From Luteimonas sp. 9C (GTDB lineage: Bacteria > Pseudomonadota > Gammaproteobacteria > Xanthomonadales > Xanthomonadaceae), in the NCBI RefSeq assembly GCF_902506295.1, contig NZ_LR733312.1, positions 2,452,759-2,516,758 of the forward strand: DNA of 64,000 nt, in the 5' to 3' direction. The notes under the pieces are model-generated. The model was given only the letters and a program-made list of their open reading frames with translations, was not told where the DNA came from and did no database searches. This document shows, one piece after another, positions 1-8,474 of this stretch; position 1 is the first letter of the stretch, and each line of letters starts with the position of its first letter. A program made the position numbers and the translations under genes.

Positions 1-1959
1 GTGATCTCTTCGGCGCTGCGCGCGCGCGCGCTGAAGGGATCGAGGGTGAAGAAGATCACACCGTTGTTGGGCGTGTTGGTGAACTGCAGCGGGTTGAGGC
101 CGGGGAACGCGATCTCGCTGGCGACGCCGTCCACTTCACTGGCGAGCGCCGCCATCTGCTTCAGCACCGCATCGGTGCGCTCGATCGATGCGCCCTCCGG
201 CATCTTCACGCCGGCGATCACGTACAGCTTGTCCTGCACCGGAATGAAGCCGGCCGGCACCACCTTGAACATCACGCCCGCGCCGACCAGCAGCACCGCG
301 TAGACCAGGAACACCGCGCCGCGGCGACCGAGCACACGCGACACCCCAGCTTCATAGCGCTGCGAGCTGCGGTTGAAGAAGCGGTTGAACGGCCGGAACG
401 CCCAGCCGAACGCCCGGTCGATCAACCGCGACGCGCGGTCCTTCGGCGCGTCGTGCGCGCGGAGCAGGATCGCCGCGAGCGCCGGGGACAGGGTCAGCGA
501 GTTGAGGCCGGAGATGGCCGTGGCGATCGCGATGGTGACCGCGAACTGCTTGTAGAACTGCCCGGTCACGCCGGTCAGGAACGCCATCGGCACGAACACC
601 GCGCACAGCACCAGGGTGATCGCGATGATCGGCCCCGACACTTCGCGCATGGCCCGATGCGCGGCCTCGAGCGGCGCCGCGCCGAGCTCGATGTGGCGCT
701 CGACGTTCTCGACCACGACGATCGCATCGTCGACCACGATGCCGATCGCCAGCACCAGGCCGAACAGGGTCAGGGTATTGATCGAGTAGCCCAGCAGGTA
801 CAGCACGGCGAACGTGCCGACGATGGACACCGGCACCGCGATCAGCGGAATGATCGACGCACGCCAGGTCTGCAGGAACAGGATCACCACCAGCACCACC
901 AGCAGCGTCGCTTCGAGCAGGGTGACGACGACCGACTTGATCGAATCGCGGACGAAGATCGTGGTGTCGTAGATCGACTGGATCTCAACGCCCGGCGGCA
1001 GCTGCGGGCGCAGCTCGTCCATCTTCGCGACGACGCCGTCGCGGATGTCGAGCGCGTTCGCGCCCGGCGCCTGGAAAATGCCGATCGCCGCTGCGTTCTT
1101 GCCGTCGAGTCGCGCGCGTAGCGTGTAGTCGCCGGCGGCGAGTTCGATGCGCGCGACATCGGCCAGGCGCACGAGCTCCCCGTCGGTGCCGGACTTCAAC
1201 ACGATGTCGCCGAATTCCTCGACGGTCTCGAGCCTGCCCTTGGCATTGATCGGCAACAGGAAATCGCTGCCATTGGGCATCGGCTCGGCGCCGAGCTGGC
1301 CGGCGGAGACCTGGACGTTCTGCTCGCGCACCGCGCGCACCACGTCGCTGGCGGTCATACCGCGGGCGGCGACCTTGTCGGGATCGAGCCACAGCCGCAT
1401 CGCGTAGTCGCCGCCGCCGAAGAGCTGCGCATCGCCGACGCCGGTGATCTTGGCCAGCTCGTCCTTGACGTGCAGGCGCATGTAGTTGCGCAGGTACAGC
1501 GAGTCGTAGCGGCCATCTTCCGACGTCAGATGCACGACCATCAGGAACACCGGCGACTGCTTCTGCGTGGTCACGCCCTGCCGTCGCACGTCCTCGGGCA
1601 GTCGCGCCAGCGCCTGGGCCACGCGGTTCTGCACGCGCACCGCCGCCTCGTCGGCATCGGTGCCCGGCTTGAAGGTTGCAGTGAGCTGCAGCACGCCGTC
1701 GGAGCCGGCGACGGACTTGATGTACATCATGTCCTCGACGCCGTTGATGGCTTCCTCGAGCGGCGTCGCCACGGTTTCGGCGATCACTTTCGGATTGGCA
1801 CCGGGATACACGGTGCGGACGACCACCGACGGCGGCACGACCTCCGGGTATTCGCCGATCGGCAGCAGCGGGATGGCGATCAGGCCACCGGCGAAGATCA
1901 GGATCGACAGCACCGCGGCGAAGATCGGCCGGTCGATGAAGAAGCGGGAGAAGTCCACG
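1..1959 (-). CDS. smeW: RND multidrug efflux pump subunit, SmeW/MexF-like (C-terminus off the window)
   Basis: Inner-membrane proton-driven drug exporter of the HAE-1 RND family, which works with the adaptor encoded upstream and an outer-membrane channel. 653 codons are present of about 1050 usual, so the 3' end lies beyond the left edge. The start is a GTG preceded by AAGGA at 8 nt spacing; the N-terminus reads MDFSRFFIDRPIFAAVL, very close to the MexF start. The first transmembrane helix, the porter region and the TM4 proton-relay motif with the paired aspartates (GIVVDDAIVVVEN) are visible. It is the third gene after an SDR and the adaptor gene, a layout that matches Stenotrophomonas smeU1-smeV-smeW, where smeU2 and smeX follow. 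The symbol rests on that context and on MexF-like sequence; the RND assignment is secure. Confidence 0.9.
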
Positions 1960-2013
1960 GGGAAATCCTTGTGGGCGGCGCGGGGGCCGTTTGGAGAAAA
2001 ATCGAAACAGCGA

Positions 2014-2126
2014 GCCCTTCTCCCTTGGGGAGAAGGTGGCCCGGAGGGCCGGATGAGGGCGGGGCACTCCCGGCGCGACCGGCAGCCCTCACCCCAACCC
2101 CTCTACCGAGGGGAGAGCGGCTCAAG
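2014..2126. repeat. REP-like inverted pair inside the efflux operon
   Basis: This holds two facing copies of a repeat family also seen near 16.6, 27.1 and 37.6 kb. The left copy has a C-rich hairpin (CCTTCTCCC/GGGAGAAGG, 2016-2036), a second hairpin (GGCCC-GGA-GGGCC, 2038-2050) and the tail GGATGAGGG. The right copy is a diverged inverse, beginning CCCTCACCCC and ending near GGGGAGAG. It fills most of the 176-nt gap between smeV and smeW, so it could affect mRNA stability or readthrough into the pump gene; that is inference. Confidence 0.7.
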
Positions 2127-2135
2127 CAGCGCGCG

Positions 2136-3320
2136 TCAGCGCTTCGCGATCGCCTCGACCGGCGCACCACCACGCATCGCGACCGCCTTCGGCGCGACCG
2201 GCATGCCCGGCATGAAGACCTTCTGCACGCCGTTGACGATCACGTGGTCACCGGCCGCGAGGCCCGACTCGACGACGCGCAGGCCTTCGACGATGCGGCC
2301 GGGCACGATGTCGCGGCGCTGCGCGGTGTTGTCCTCGCCGACGACGTAGACGAACTTGCGGTCCTGGTCGGTGATCACGGCCTTGTCGTCGATCAGGATC
2401 GCCGGCCGCGCGGCCGCGCCTTCCAGTTGCACGCGGGCGAACAGGCCCGGGGTGAAGCGACGGTCCGGATTCGGCAGCACGGCCCGGGCGCGTACGGTGC
2501 CGGTCGCGGGGTCGATCTGGTTGTCGAGGAAATCGACGGTGCCGGCATGCGGATAGCCGGTCTCGTCGGCCAGACCCACGCGCACCGCGTTGTCGGCGTT
2601 TTTGCGGGTCCCTTCGCGCGACATCGCCTGGTGACGCAGATAAGTGCGCTCGTCGGTCTCGAAATAGACGTGCACCGGATCCTGCGAGACCACGGTGGTC
2701 AGCAGCGACGCGTCGGCCTGGGCGAGGTTGCCGGTGGTGAGCATCGCGCGTCCGGCGCGGCCGGCGACCGGCGCACGCACCTCGGTGAAGGCGAGATCCA
2801 GTCGTGCGGTGTCGACCGCGGCCTGTGCACCGCGCACCGCGGCTTCGGCTTCGGCGCGACCGGCGCTGCGCGCTTCGAAATCGTCGCGCGAGATCGCGCT
2901 GGCATCGATCAGTTGCTGCGCGCGGGTGTGACGCGTGGTCGCCAGCTGCGCATCGGCGCGGGCGCGGGCCAGCTCGGCTTCCGCGCGCTGCAGCGCGGCG
3001 CGGTATGGCCGCGGGTCGATGACGAACAGCAGGTCGCCCTTCGCCACCTCGTCGCCTTCGGCATAGGCGACGCGCTGCACGTAGCCACTGACGCGCGGCC
3101 GCAATTCGACGCTTTCGACCGCGGCGATGCGGCCGGTCGCGTCGTTCCAGTCCTGCACCTGTTCCGACAGGACAGCCGCGACGCCGACCTCCGGCGGTGG
3201 CGGCTGGGTCTGGTCCTGGGCCTGGGTGTCGCAGCCGGCGACCGCGAGCGCGACGGCGACGGCGAGACCGGTGGCAGCGAAGGCGCGCCACGCGCGCGGC
3301 GAAATGTGGGAGCGGATCAT
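2136..3320 (-). CDS. smeV: RND efflux membrane-fusion lipoprotein, SmeV/MexE-like
   Basis: Periplasmic adaptor (HlyD/AcrA family) linking the pump to an outer-membrane channel. 394 aa. The N-terminal signal ends in a lipobox (AVAGC, Cys30), so it is probably lipid-anchored. The biotinyl-lipoyl half-motif RPRVSGYVQRV (about residues 73-83), an Ala/Arg-rich alpha-hairpin (about 107-160), the second lipoyl half (VRAPVAGRAGRA-like) and beta-barrel and membrane-proximal domains follow in the usual order. The start ATG overlaps the stop of the upstream SDR gene by 4 nt (ATGA), indicating translational coupling. The gap before smeW contains REP-like repeats. Confidence 0.92.
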   Translation of the reverse strand: MIRSHISPRAWRAFAATGLAVAVALAVAGCDTQAQDQTQPPPPEVGVAAVLSEQVQDWNDATGRIAAVESVELRPRVSGYVQRVAYAEGDEVAKGDLLFVIDPRPYRAALQRAEAELARARADAQLATTRHTRAQQLIDASAISRDDFEARSAGRAEAEAAVRGAQAAVDTARLDLAFTEVRAPVAGRAGRAMLTTGNLAQADASLLTTVVSQDPVHVYFETDERTYLRHQAMSREGTRKNADNAVRVGLADETGYPHAGTVDFLDNQIDPATGTVRARAVLPNPDRRFTPGLFARVQLEGAAARPAILIDDKAVITDQDRKFVYVVGEDNTAQRRDIVPGRIVEGLRVVESGLAAGDHVIVNGVQKVFMPGMPVAPKAVAMRGGAPVEAIAKR

Positions 3321-4147
3321 GAGCGGGATTCCTGGGGGGCAGCGGTGGCGGCCAGGCGACGCAGCAGCGCGCTGGCGTCGGCCTGGTGGGTGTGGGTGGG
3401 TGCGCAGGCGCCGACATCGAGGTCGTCGGACAGACCCGGCGGGCGCACGGCGGCGCCGATCGGAAAGCGCACCAGGGCGACGTCGGCATTCGCGGCGCCA
3501 TCGACCAGACGCAGGGCGTGCTCTGCGATCGCCTCGACATCCGGCCACTGCGCACGCGCATGGGCGGCGTTGGCATCGCAGCGCATCGGCGAGTCGACGG
3601 CCAGCATCTGCACGCGCACCGGCAGCGTGCGGGCTTCCTCGTGCAGCACCCGCGCGAGCATCCGCAGCGCGGATGCGCCGATCGAGTGATGGCCGTAGCC
3701 GGACCACGGATGGTCCGCGCCGGGGCCGCCGACCAGCACATAGCCGGCGCGCGGCTGCGTGGCGAGCATCGGCAGCAGATGGCGCGCGATGGACAGATGC
3801 GGCAGCAGGTCTTCGTCGAGGCGACGCCTCAGGAAGTCCGCGGGCGCATCGAGCACACGCCGGCTGCCGGCCGTGCCCCGGATCGCCGCGATCACCGCGC
3901 CCGGCGCCGGGCCGGGCAAGGCGCGCAGGCGTGCGGCGAGGTCGGCGGCGTCCCCGTCGCTGCGGATGTCGGCCACCAGCGTGGTCAGCGCGGCGCCGTG
4001 CTGGGCCTCCAGACGCGCCAGCGCATCGACGTCATGGGCGACCGCGATCGTGCGACGCCCGGCGGCCAGTGCCTGCGCGACCACGCGCGTTCCGATCATC
4101 CCGGTGGCGCCGACAATCACCAGCGGCGCCTTGATTGTCCCTTTCAT
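3317..4147 (-). CDS. smeU1: Degenerate SDR-fold protein, first gene of the efflux operon (SmeU1-like)
   Basis: 276 aa Rossmann-fold protein of the short-chain dehydrogenase type. The nucleotide-binding glycine motif GATGMIG is at residues 13-19. The usual SDR catalytic positions appear lost: the segment that should read YxxSK aligns with HSIGA (within YGHHSIGASALRML), replacing Tyr by His and Lys by Ala, and the catalytic Ser position reads VGGPGA. It starts 382 nt from the divergent LysR gene and ends in a 4-nt overlap with smeV. In Stenotrophomonas the smeVWX operon also opens with an SDR gene. Its role in efflux is unknown; it may bind NAD(P) without turnover or use an atypical mechanism. 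Confidence 0.8.
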   Translation of the reverse strand: MKGTIKAPLVIVGATGMIGTRVVAQALAAGRRTIAVAHDVDALARLEAQHGAALTTLVADIRSDGDAADLAARLRALPGPAPGAVIAAIRGTAGSRRVLDAPADFLRRRLDEDLLPHLSIARHLLPMLATQPRAGYVLVGGPGADHPWSGYGHHSIGASALRMLARVLHEEARTLPVRVQMLAVDSPMRCDANAAHARAQWPDVEAIAEHALRLVDGAANADVALVRFPIGAAVRPPGLSDDLDVGACAPTHTHQADASALLRRLAATAAPQESRS

Positions 4148-4427
4148 GGGATTTTGTCTCCCGAAAACCGGTCTTCGATCGACACCGGCGTGTCGCGGAG
4201 CGGGCGCGTGCCGGGCAGCCAGGACCACAACCAGCCCCAGCCGGCGCGACCGGCCTGGAGCCGCCTGGGGGGGGCGATCCGTGCGCTAGACGATTGATTC
4301 GGCGGGATTTCCATACGCTGCCCGCGGCGACGCGTGGGCGTGGTCGCAGGGCGTTGCGCGGGGGGCGCGGCGGGGCGATGGGCGGACATGGGCGGCGTCG
4401 ACTCGGGGGATGCCGCAGATGATCCGC

Positions 4428-4460
4428 CTCGAAAGGGGACTTGATTAGTCCCCTTTCGAG
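4428..4460. promoter_or_regulatory. Perfect 14-bp inverted repeat, candidate LysR operator
   Basis: CTCGAAAGGGGACT (4428-4441), a 5-nt spacer TGATT, then the exact reverse complement AGTCCCCTTTCGAG (4447-4460). There is no T-run after either arm, so a terminator is unlikely. It lies 70 nt upstream of the LysR start and about 280 nt upstream of smeU1. LysR-type regulators bind interrupted dyads in such divergent gaps. Confidence 0.7.
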
Positions 4461-4475
4461 GGAATAATTATCCCC
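4460..4475. promoter_or_regulatory. AT-rich dyad abutting the 14-bp inverted repeat
   Basis: GGGAATAATTATCCCC pairs at 7 of 8 positions about its centre and shares one base with the larger dyad. Its AT core is conspicuous in this GC-rich sequence. It could be a second regulator half-site or overlap a promoter -10 region on either strand. Confidence 0.5.
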
Positions 4476-4529
4476 GTCACGGTCCAATCGTCCGCGCACC
4501 GCACGCGCCCCCGCTTTTCCGGAGTTCCC

Positions 4530-5582
4530 ATGGCACACGATCTCAACGAGACCCTCATCTTCGTCAAGGTGGTCGAACAGGGCAGCTTCATCGCCGCCGC
4601 CCACGCGCTCGGCCTGCCCAAGACGACGGTCAGCCGCAAGGTGCAGGAACTGGAACAGCGACTGGGCGCGCGCCTGCTCAACCGCACCACGCGCCGGCTC
4701 GGCCTGACCGAAGCCGGCAGCATCTATCACGAGCATTGCCAGCGCATCGCACGCGGACTCGAAGACGCCGAGAGCGCCGTGGCGCAATTGCAGAGCGGGC
4801 CGCGCGGCTGGTTGCGCTTCACCGTGCCGTACTCGATTGGCATCACCTGGATCGCGCCGCTGCTCGGCGACTTCCAGGCGCAATACCCCGAGATCCAGCT
4901 CGACATGCACATGGGCAACGAGAAGCTCGATCTCATTGCCGGCGAAGCCGACCTCGCCCTGCGCATCGGCACGCTGCCCGATTCCAACCTCGTCGCGCGC
5001 AAGCTCGGCAGCCTGCGTACGCAGGTCTTCGCCAGCCAGTCCTACATCGAGCAGCACGGCGAACCGTTGCACCCCGACGACCTGCAGCACCACCGCACAC
5101 TGGTGATGCGCAAGAGCCACAACGCCAACAACCGCTTCGTCTGGTCATTGACCGACGGGCGCGCGCTGCGCGATTTTCCGGTCAATCCGCAACTCGTCGC
5201 CAACGATCCCGCCGCGCTCAACTGGGCGCTGATCAAGGGCGAAGGCCTGATGCTGACCGGCGACGTGATGGCCAAGGCCTTCGTCGAAGCCGGCATGGCG
5301 CAGCGCGTACTTGCCGGGTGGACCGGCCCGGAAGTCGATTTCAACGCCGTGTTTCCCGGCGGCCGACTTGTCTCGCCGAAGGTGCGCGCGTTCGTCGATT
5401 TCCTGATCGAGCGTCTGAACTTCGACGCCGACCACATGCAGACGCTGTGTCAGGTCCAGCAGCAGGCGATGGAGGCGAAGACCGCCGGCAGGGTCGCGCT
5501 CGCGCAGCTGGAGAAGGCGACGCGTCGGGTGGTGACGCCGGTGGTGGATGTCGAGGAAGAGGTGGCGCCGGTCGGCAGGTAA
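4530..5582 (+). CDS. LysR-family transcriptional regulator (SmeRv/MexT-like position)
   Basis: 350 aa. The N-terminal winged helix-turn-helix covers residues 1-60 (FIAAAHALGLPKTTVSRKVQ, then LGARLLNRTTR), followed by a LysR substrate-binding domain (about 90-295). A C-terminal tail of about 45 residues, rich in Ala, Glu and Val, goes beyond the usual 300-310 aa. It is divergent from the efflux operon, as smeRv is from smeU1VWU2X and as MexT lies beside mexEF, so it most likely senses a metabolite or oxidised electrophile and activates the pump genes. The ATG follows GGAG at 7 nt. A strong hairpin with a T9 run lies about 95 nt after the stop. Confidence 0.9.
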   Translation: MAHDLNETLIFVKVVEQGSFIAAAHALGLPKTTVSRKVQELEQRLGARLLNRTTRRLGLTEAGSIYHEHCQRIARGLEDAESAVAQLQSGPRGWLRFTVPYSIGITWIAPLLGDFQAQYPEIQLDMHMGNEKLDLIAGEADLALRIGTLPDSNLVARKLGSLRTQVFASQSYIEQHGEPLHPDDLQHHRTLVMRKSHNANNRFVWSLTDGRALRDFPVNPQLVANDPAALNWALIKGEGLMLTGDVMAKAFVEAGMAQRVLAGWTGPEVDFNAVFPGGRLVSPKVRAFVDFLIERLNFDADHMQTLCQVQQQAMEAKTAGRVALAQLEKATRRVVTPVVDVEEEVAPVGR

Positions 5583-5677
5583 GTGGTTGGCACGTGCCGT
5601 AGGCGGTGCCTGCTCTGCTCTTCGCTCTTCGCTGTTGATTGCCGGAACGCCATCGCGTCTGCATGCAGACCCGTAGG

Positions 5678-5710
5678 GCGCCGCACATGGATGTGCGGCG
5701 CTTTTTTTTT
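5678..5710 (+). terminator. Rho-independent terminator after the LysR gene
   Basis: Perfect 9-bp stem GCGCCGCAC/GTGCGGCGC with a 6-nt loop, followed by nine T (5702-5710). It is also the outer hairpin of the left copy of the long repeat that follows, so the repeat appears to supply the terminator. Confidence 0.85.
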
Positions 5711-6134
5711 CGAGCCAGGATGGCGAGTCGAAAAATCCCGGAATGAAATGACTGGCCGGATTTGCTCCCTCGGGGCTGGCCCTTTTCTTTGGTTCTGTTT
5801 CTTTGACTCGCATCTTTCGATGCTCGCCCCTCGGGGCCGGCTGCGCCGTTCGCACTGCGTGCGTGGGCCAGCAAAAGACATGAACCCGCTCGCCGCAAGA
5901 TGAGTGGAAGCGTTTGATATTGCTTTTCTTGCCGAAGGCAAACGTACAGGCACAGATCAAACGCTTTCGTCCGCTGACGCGGCCGAGTTCATTTCTTTTG
6001 GTTGACGCCAAAAGAAACGGAACCAAAGAAAAACGTCTCCCCGACACGTCCGAAGCCCGCGGCTTGTAGTGCACCGGAATTTTCCGACTCGGCATCCTGC
6101 CTCTGTCGGAAAACGCCGCACGTCCTGTGCGGCG
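5678..6134. repeat. Two inverted copies of a long xanthomonad-type intergenic repeat
   Basis: The left copy runs 5678 to about 5810; the right copy, reversed, runs about 6134 back to 6005. Both start with a GC hairpin (5678-5701; CGCCGCAC/GTGCGGCG at 6114-6134), continue with CAGGATGGCGAGTCG versus CAGGATGCCGAGTCG, and end with TTTCTTTGGTTCTGTTTC versus TTTCTTTGGTTCCGTTTC. The centre has its own inverted pair AAGCGTTTGAT (5908-5918) and ATCAAACGCTT (5956-5966) around TTGCC-GAA-GGCAA. No coding sequence is credible across 5583-6242; short frames in it only translate the repeat. Confidence 0.8.
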
Positions 6135-6242
6135 CCCTCCGGGTAAGTGCGAGTGCGGTTGCGTTACGGAGATCAAAAGCCAGGAGCGGGAAGCGAAAAG
6201 CAACGCACAGCGAAACTGCCGGTGCGCGCGAAGCGCGAAAAG

Positions 6243-7268
6243 TTACGGGCTCATGTTGACCAGCAACTTCCCGAAATTCTTCCCCGCCAACATCCCGATG
6301 AACGCCCCCGGCGCGTTCTCCAATCCTTCCACGACATCCTCCCGATACCGCACGCGCCCATCGCGCAACCACTGCCCCATCTCGCGCACGAACTCGGGAT
6401 AGAGCGCGATGAAATCGCGCTGGATGAAACCGCGCACGGTGAGATGACGGCTGAGGATCAGGCCCATCAGCTGCGGCACACGATCAGGCCCGGCGGGCGG
6501 CGCGGTCTCGTTGTAGTGGGCGACGAGGCCGCACACCGGGATGCGCGCGAAATCGTTGAGCAGGGGCAGCACGGCGTCGAACACCTTGCCGCCGACGTTC
6601 TCGAAGTAGACGTCGATGCCGTCCGGGCACGCGGCCGCGAGCTGCTCGGCGAAATCGTCGGCGCGGTGGTCGAGGGCGACGTCGAAGCCGAGCGCGTCGC
6701 GGACATGGGCGACCTTGTCCGGGCCACCCGCAATGCCGACGGCGCGCGCGCCGTGGAGTTTCGCGATCTGGCCGACTGTCGCACCGACCGGTCCGCTCGC
6801 CGCGGCCACCACGACGGTCTCGCCATGCTGCGGCTTGCCGATCTCGTGCAGACCGGCGTAGGCGGTGAAGCCGGGCATGCCGTGTACGCCGAGCGCGGTC
6901 TGCGCCGGCAGTCCGGCGGGATCGAGCTTGCGGCGCAGGGTCTCGCCGTCGACGACGGCGTGGGTCTGCCAGCCGGCATGCGCCAGCACCAGATCGCCGG
7001 GCGACCACGCCGGGTGCAGCGACTCGACGACTTCCGAAATCGTGCCGCCGTCCATGACCTCGCCGATCTCGACCGGCGCGGCGTACGAGCGCCCGGCGTT
7101 CATGCGGCCGCGCATGTAGGGGTCGAGCGACAGCCAGCGGTTGCGCAGCAGCACCTGGCCGTTGCGCGGCGTGGGGATCTGGAAGGTCTCGACGCGGAAA
7201 TCGTCGGGCGTCGGCGCGCCCGTCGGACGCGCGGCGAGAACGATACGGGTGGCGGTGGCGTCGCGCAT
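6243..7268 (-). CDS. NADP-dependent medium-chain oxidoreductase (CurA / leukotriene B4 dehydrogenase type)
   Basis: 341 aa zinc-independent MDR enzyme that reduces the alpha-beta double bond of enones. It shows the N-terminal catalytic fold with the family motif SLDPYMRGRM (about residues 42-51), the nucleotide-binding motif AAASGPVGATVGQIAKL (about 147-163), the YFENVGG motif and a C-terminus ending GKNFGKLLVNMSP. The ATG before RDATATR gives the family-typical N-terminus; an in-frame ATG 13 codons upstream is possible. It follows the aldo/keto reductase gene by 74 nt on the same strand, so co-transcription is likely. MexT-type loci also carry an enone or quinone reductase nearby, but a functional link here is inference. 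Confidence 0.9.
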   Translation of the reverse strand: MRDATATRIVLAARPTGAPTPDDFRVETFQIPTPRNGQVLLRNRWLSLDPYMRGRMNAGRSYAAPVEIGEVMDGGTISEVVESLHPAWSPGDLVLAHAGWQTHAVVDGETLRRKLDPAGLPAQTALGVHGMPGFTAYAGLHEIGKPQHGETVVVAAASGPVGATVGQIAKLHGARAVGIAGGPDKVAHVRDALGFDVALDHRADDFAEQLAAACPDGIDVYFENVGGKVFDAVLPLLNDFARIPVCGLVAHYNETAPPAGPDRVPQLMGLILSRHLTVRGFIQRDFIALYPEFVREMGQWLRDGRVRYREDVVEGLENAPGAFIGMLAGKNFGKLLVNMSP

Positions 7269-7342
7269 GGGAGCGGCCTGTTCGGTGGGGTGATCTGGAT
7301 AACGCATTCCGCGCTGCAACGGCGTCAACGCGCGTGCGGACG

Positions 7343-8293
7343 TCAGCTGGCGCTGGCGCCATCGAGCGCCGCGATGTCGGCCTTCGACAGCAGCAGGGTG
7401 CGCGCGGCGGCCAGTTCGCGCAGCTGGCCGATGCTGGTGGCGCTGACGATCGGCGCGGTCACGCCCGGCCGCGCGATCAGCCAGGCCAGCGCCACCTGGG
7501 CCACGGTGGCCGCATGCCGGCACGCGACGTCGTCGAGCGCGGCGAGCACGCGCTTGCCGCGCGCATTGAGATACCGCGTCACGACCTGCGCACCGCGTGC
7601 GCTGCTCCTGGCGGCGTCGGCCTCGGTGCGGTACTTGCCGCTGAGAAAACCGCTCGCCAGCGAGTAGTAGCCGATCACGCCCAGCCCGTGTGCACGCACC
7701 AGCGGTTCCAGCGCGGCTTCGTAACCGGCGCGGTCGACGAGGTTGTATTCGGGCTGCAGGGTCTCGTAGCGCGGCAGGTTGTGGCGCTCGGCCACCTCGA
7801 GCGCCTCGGCCAGACGCGGCGCGGTGTAGTTCGACGCGCCGATCGCGCGCACCTTGCCCTGCTCGATCAGCCGCGCGAACGCGCCCAGCGTGTCTTCCAG
7901 CGGCACCGACGGATCGTCCTCGTGCGCCTGGTAGAGATCGATGACGTCGGTGCGCAGTCGACGCAACGAGTCCTCGCACGCGGCCTGGATGTTGGCCGGC
8001 GACAGGCCCTTGCGCTGCGGCCACTTCGCGACCTTGGTGGCGATGACCACGCGCTGGCGCTTGCCGCTCTTCTTCAGCCACTGCCCGATCAGGGTTTCGG
8101 ATTCACCGCCCGCATTCCCGTCGACCCAGGCCGAATAGGCATCCGCGGTATCGACGAGATTGAGACCCAACGCGACGCATTCGTCGAGCAGCGCGTGCGT
8201 CGTCGCCGCGTCGACGCTCCAGCCGAACACGTTGCCGCCGAACGCCAATGGCGAGACCTTGAGGCCCGAGCGCCCGAGTTCGCGTTCCGACAT
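7343..8293 (-). CDS. Aldo/keto reductase family protein
   Basis: 316 aa NADPH-dependent (beta/alpha)8-barrel carbonyl reductase. The catalytic tetrad is visible: Asp and Tyr in NLVDTADAYSAW (about 48-59), Lys in VIATKVAKW (about 86-94) and His in YQAHEDDPSVP (about 123-133). The coenzyme-binding segment near APIVSATSIGQLREL is also present. It resembles the YajO/IolS-type AKRs that act on aldehydes and ketones; the true substrate cannot be read from the sequence. It heads a probable two-gene unit with the enone reductase, pointing to detoxification of reactive carbonyls. Confidence 0.9.
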   Translation of the reverse strand: MSERELGRSGLKVSPLAFGGNVFGWSVDAATTHALLDECVALGLNLVDTADAYSAWVDGNAGGESETLIGQWLKKSGKRQRVVIATKVAKWPQRKGLSPANIQAACEDSLRRLRTDVIDLYQAHEDDPSVPLEDTLGAFARLIEQGKVRAIGASNYTAPRLAEALEVAERHNLPRYETLQPEYNLVDRAGYEAALEPLVRAHGLGVIGYYSLASGFLSGKYRTEADAARSSARGAQVVTRYLNARGKRVLAALDDVACRHAATVAQVALAWLIARPGVTAPIVSATSIGQLRELAAARTLLLSKADIAALDGASAS

Positions 8294-8474
8294 GTGCCGC
8301 TCCTGTGTGCAAACCAATCGCCACAGCATAGGCAGGCCTGCCGCATGCACGACACCACGAAGCACGCAAAGCTGTGTTCCGGCATGCCGTCGCAGGCGCG
8401 GCGCGACGGACGGCGACCTTCGCCACACGGCTTGTGGCACCCTTTGCGCCACGTCCGCGTCCGGAGTCCCGCCC

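Larger units (their letters stand above)
4148..4529. promoter_or_regulatory. Divergent control region between smeU1 and the LysR gene
   Basis: This 382-nt region has no gene. Its right third carries two adjacent dyads (4428-4460 and 4460-4475), listed separately. The left part has a G8 run near 4267 and no convincing promoter hexamer that I can fix by eye. The arrangement, a LysR gene facing the operon it probably controls, makes this the expected regulator binding region. Confidence 0.7.

Noticed and set aside
1470-3689. Long plus-strand frame across the efflux genes
   Set aside because: It is antisense to recognisable adaptor and pump genes and has no RBS or family signature.
5341-5898. 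Minus-strand frame reading into the repeat (a peptide of the MRRAGSCLLL type)
   Set aside because: It overlaps the LysR tail and the terminator and simply translates the intergenic repeat.
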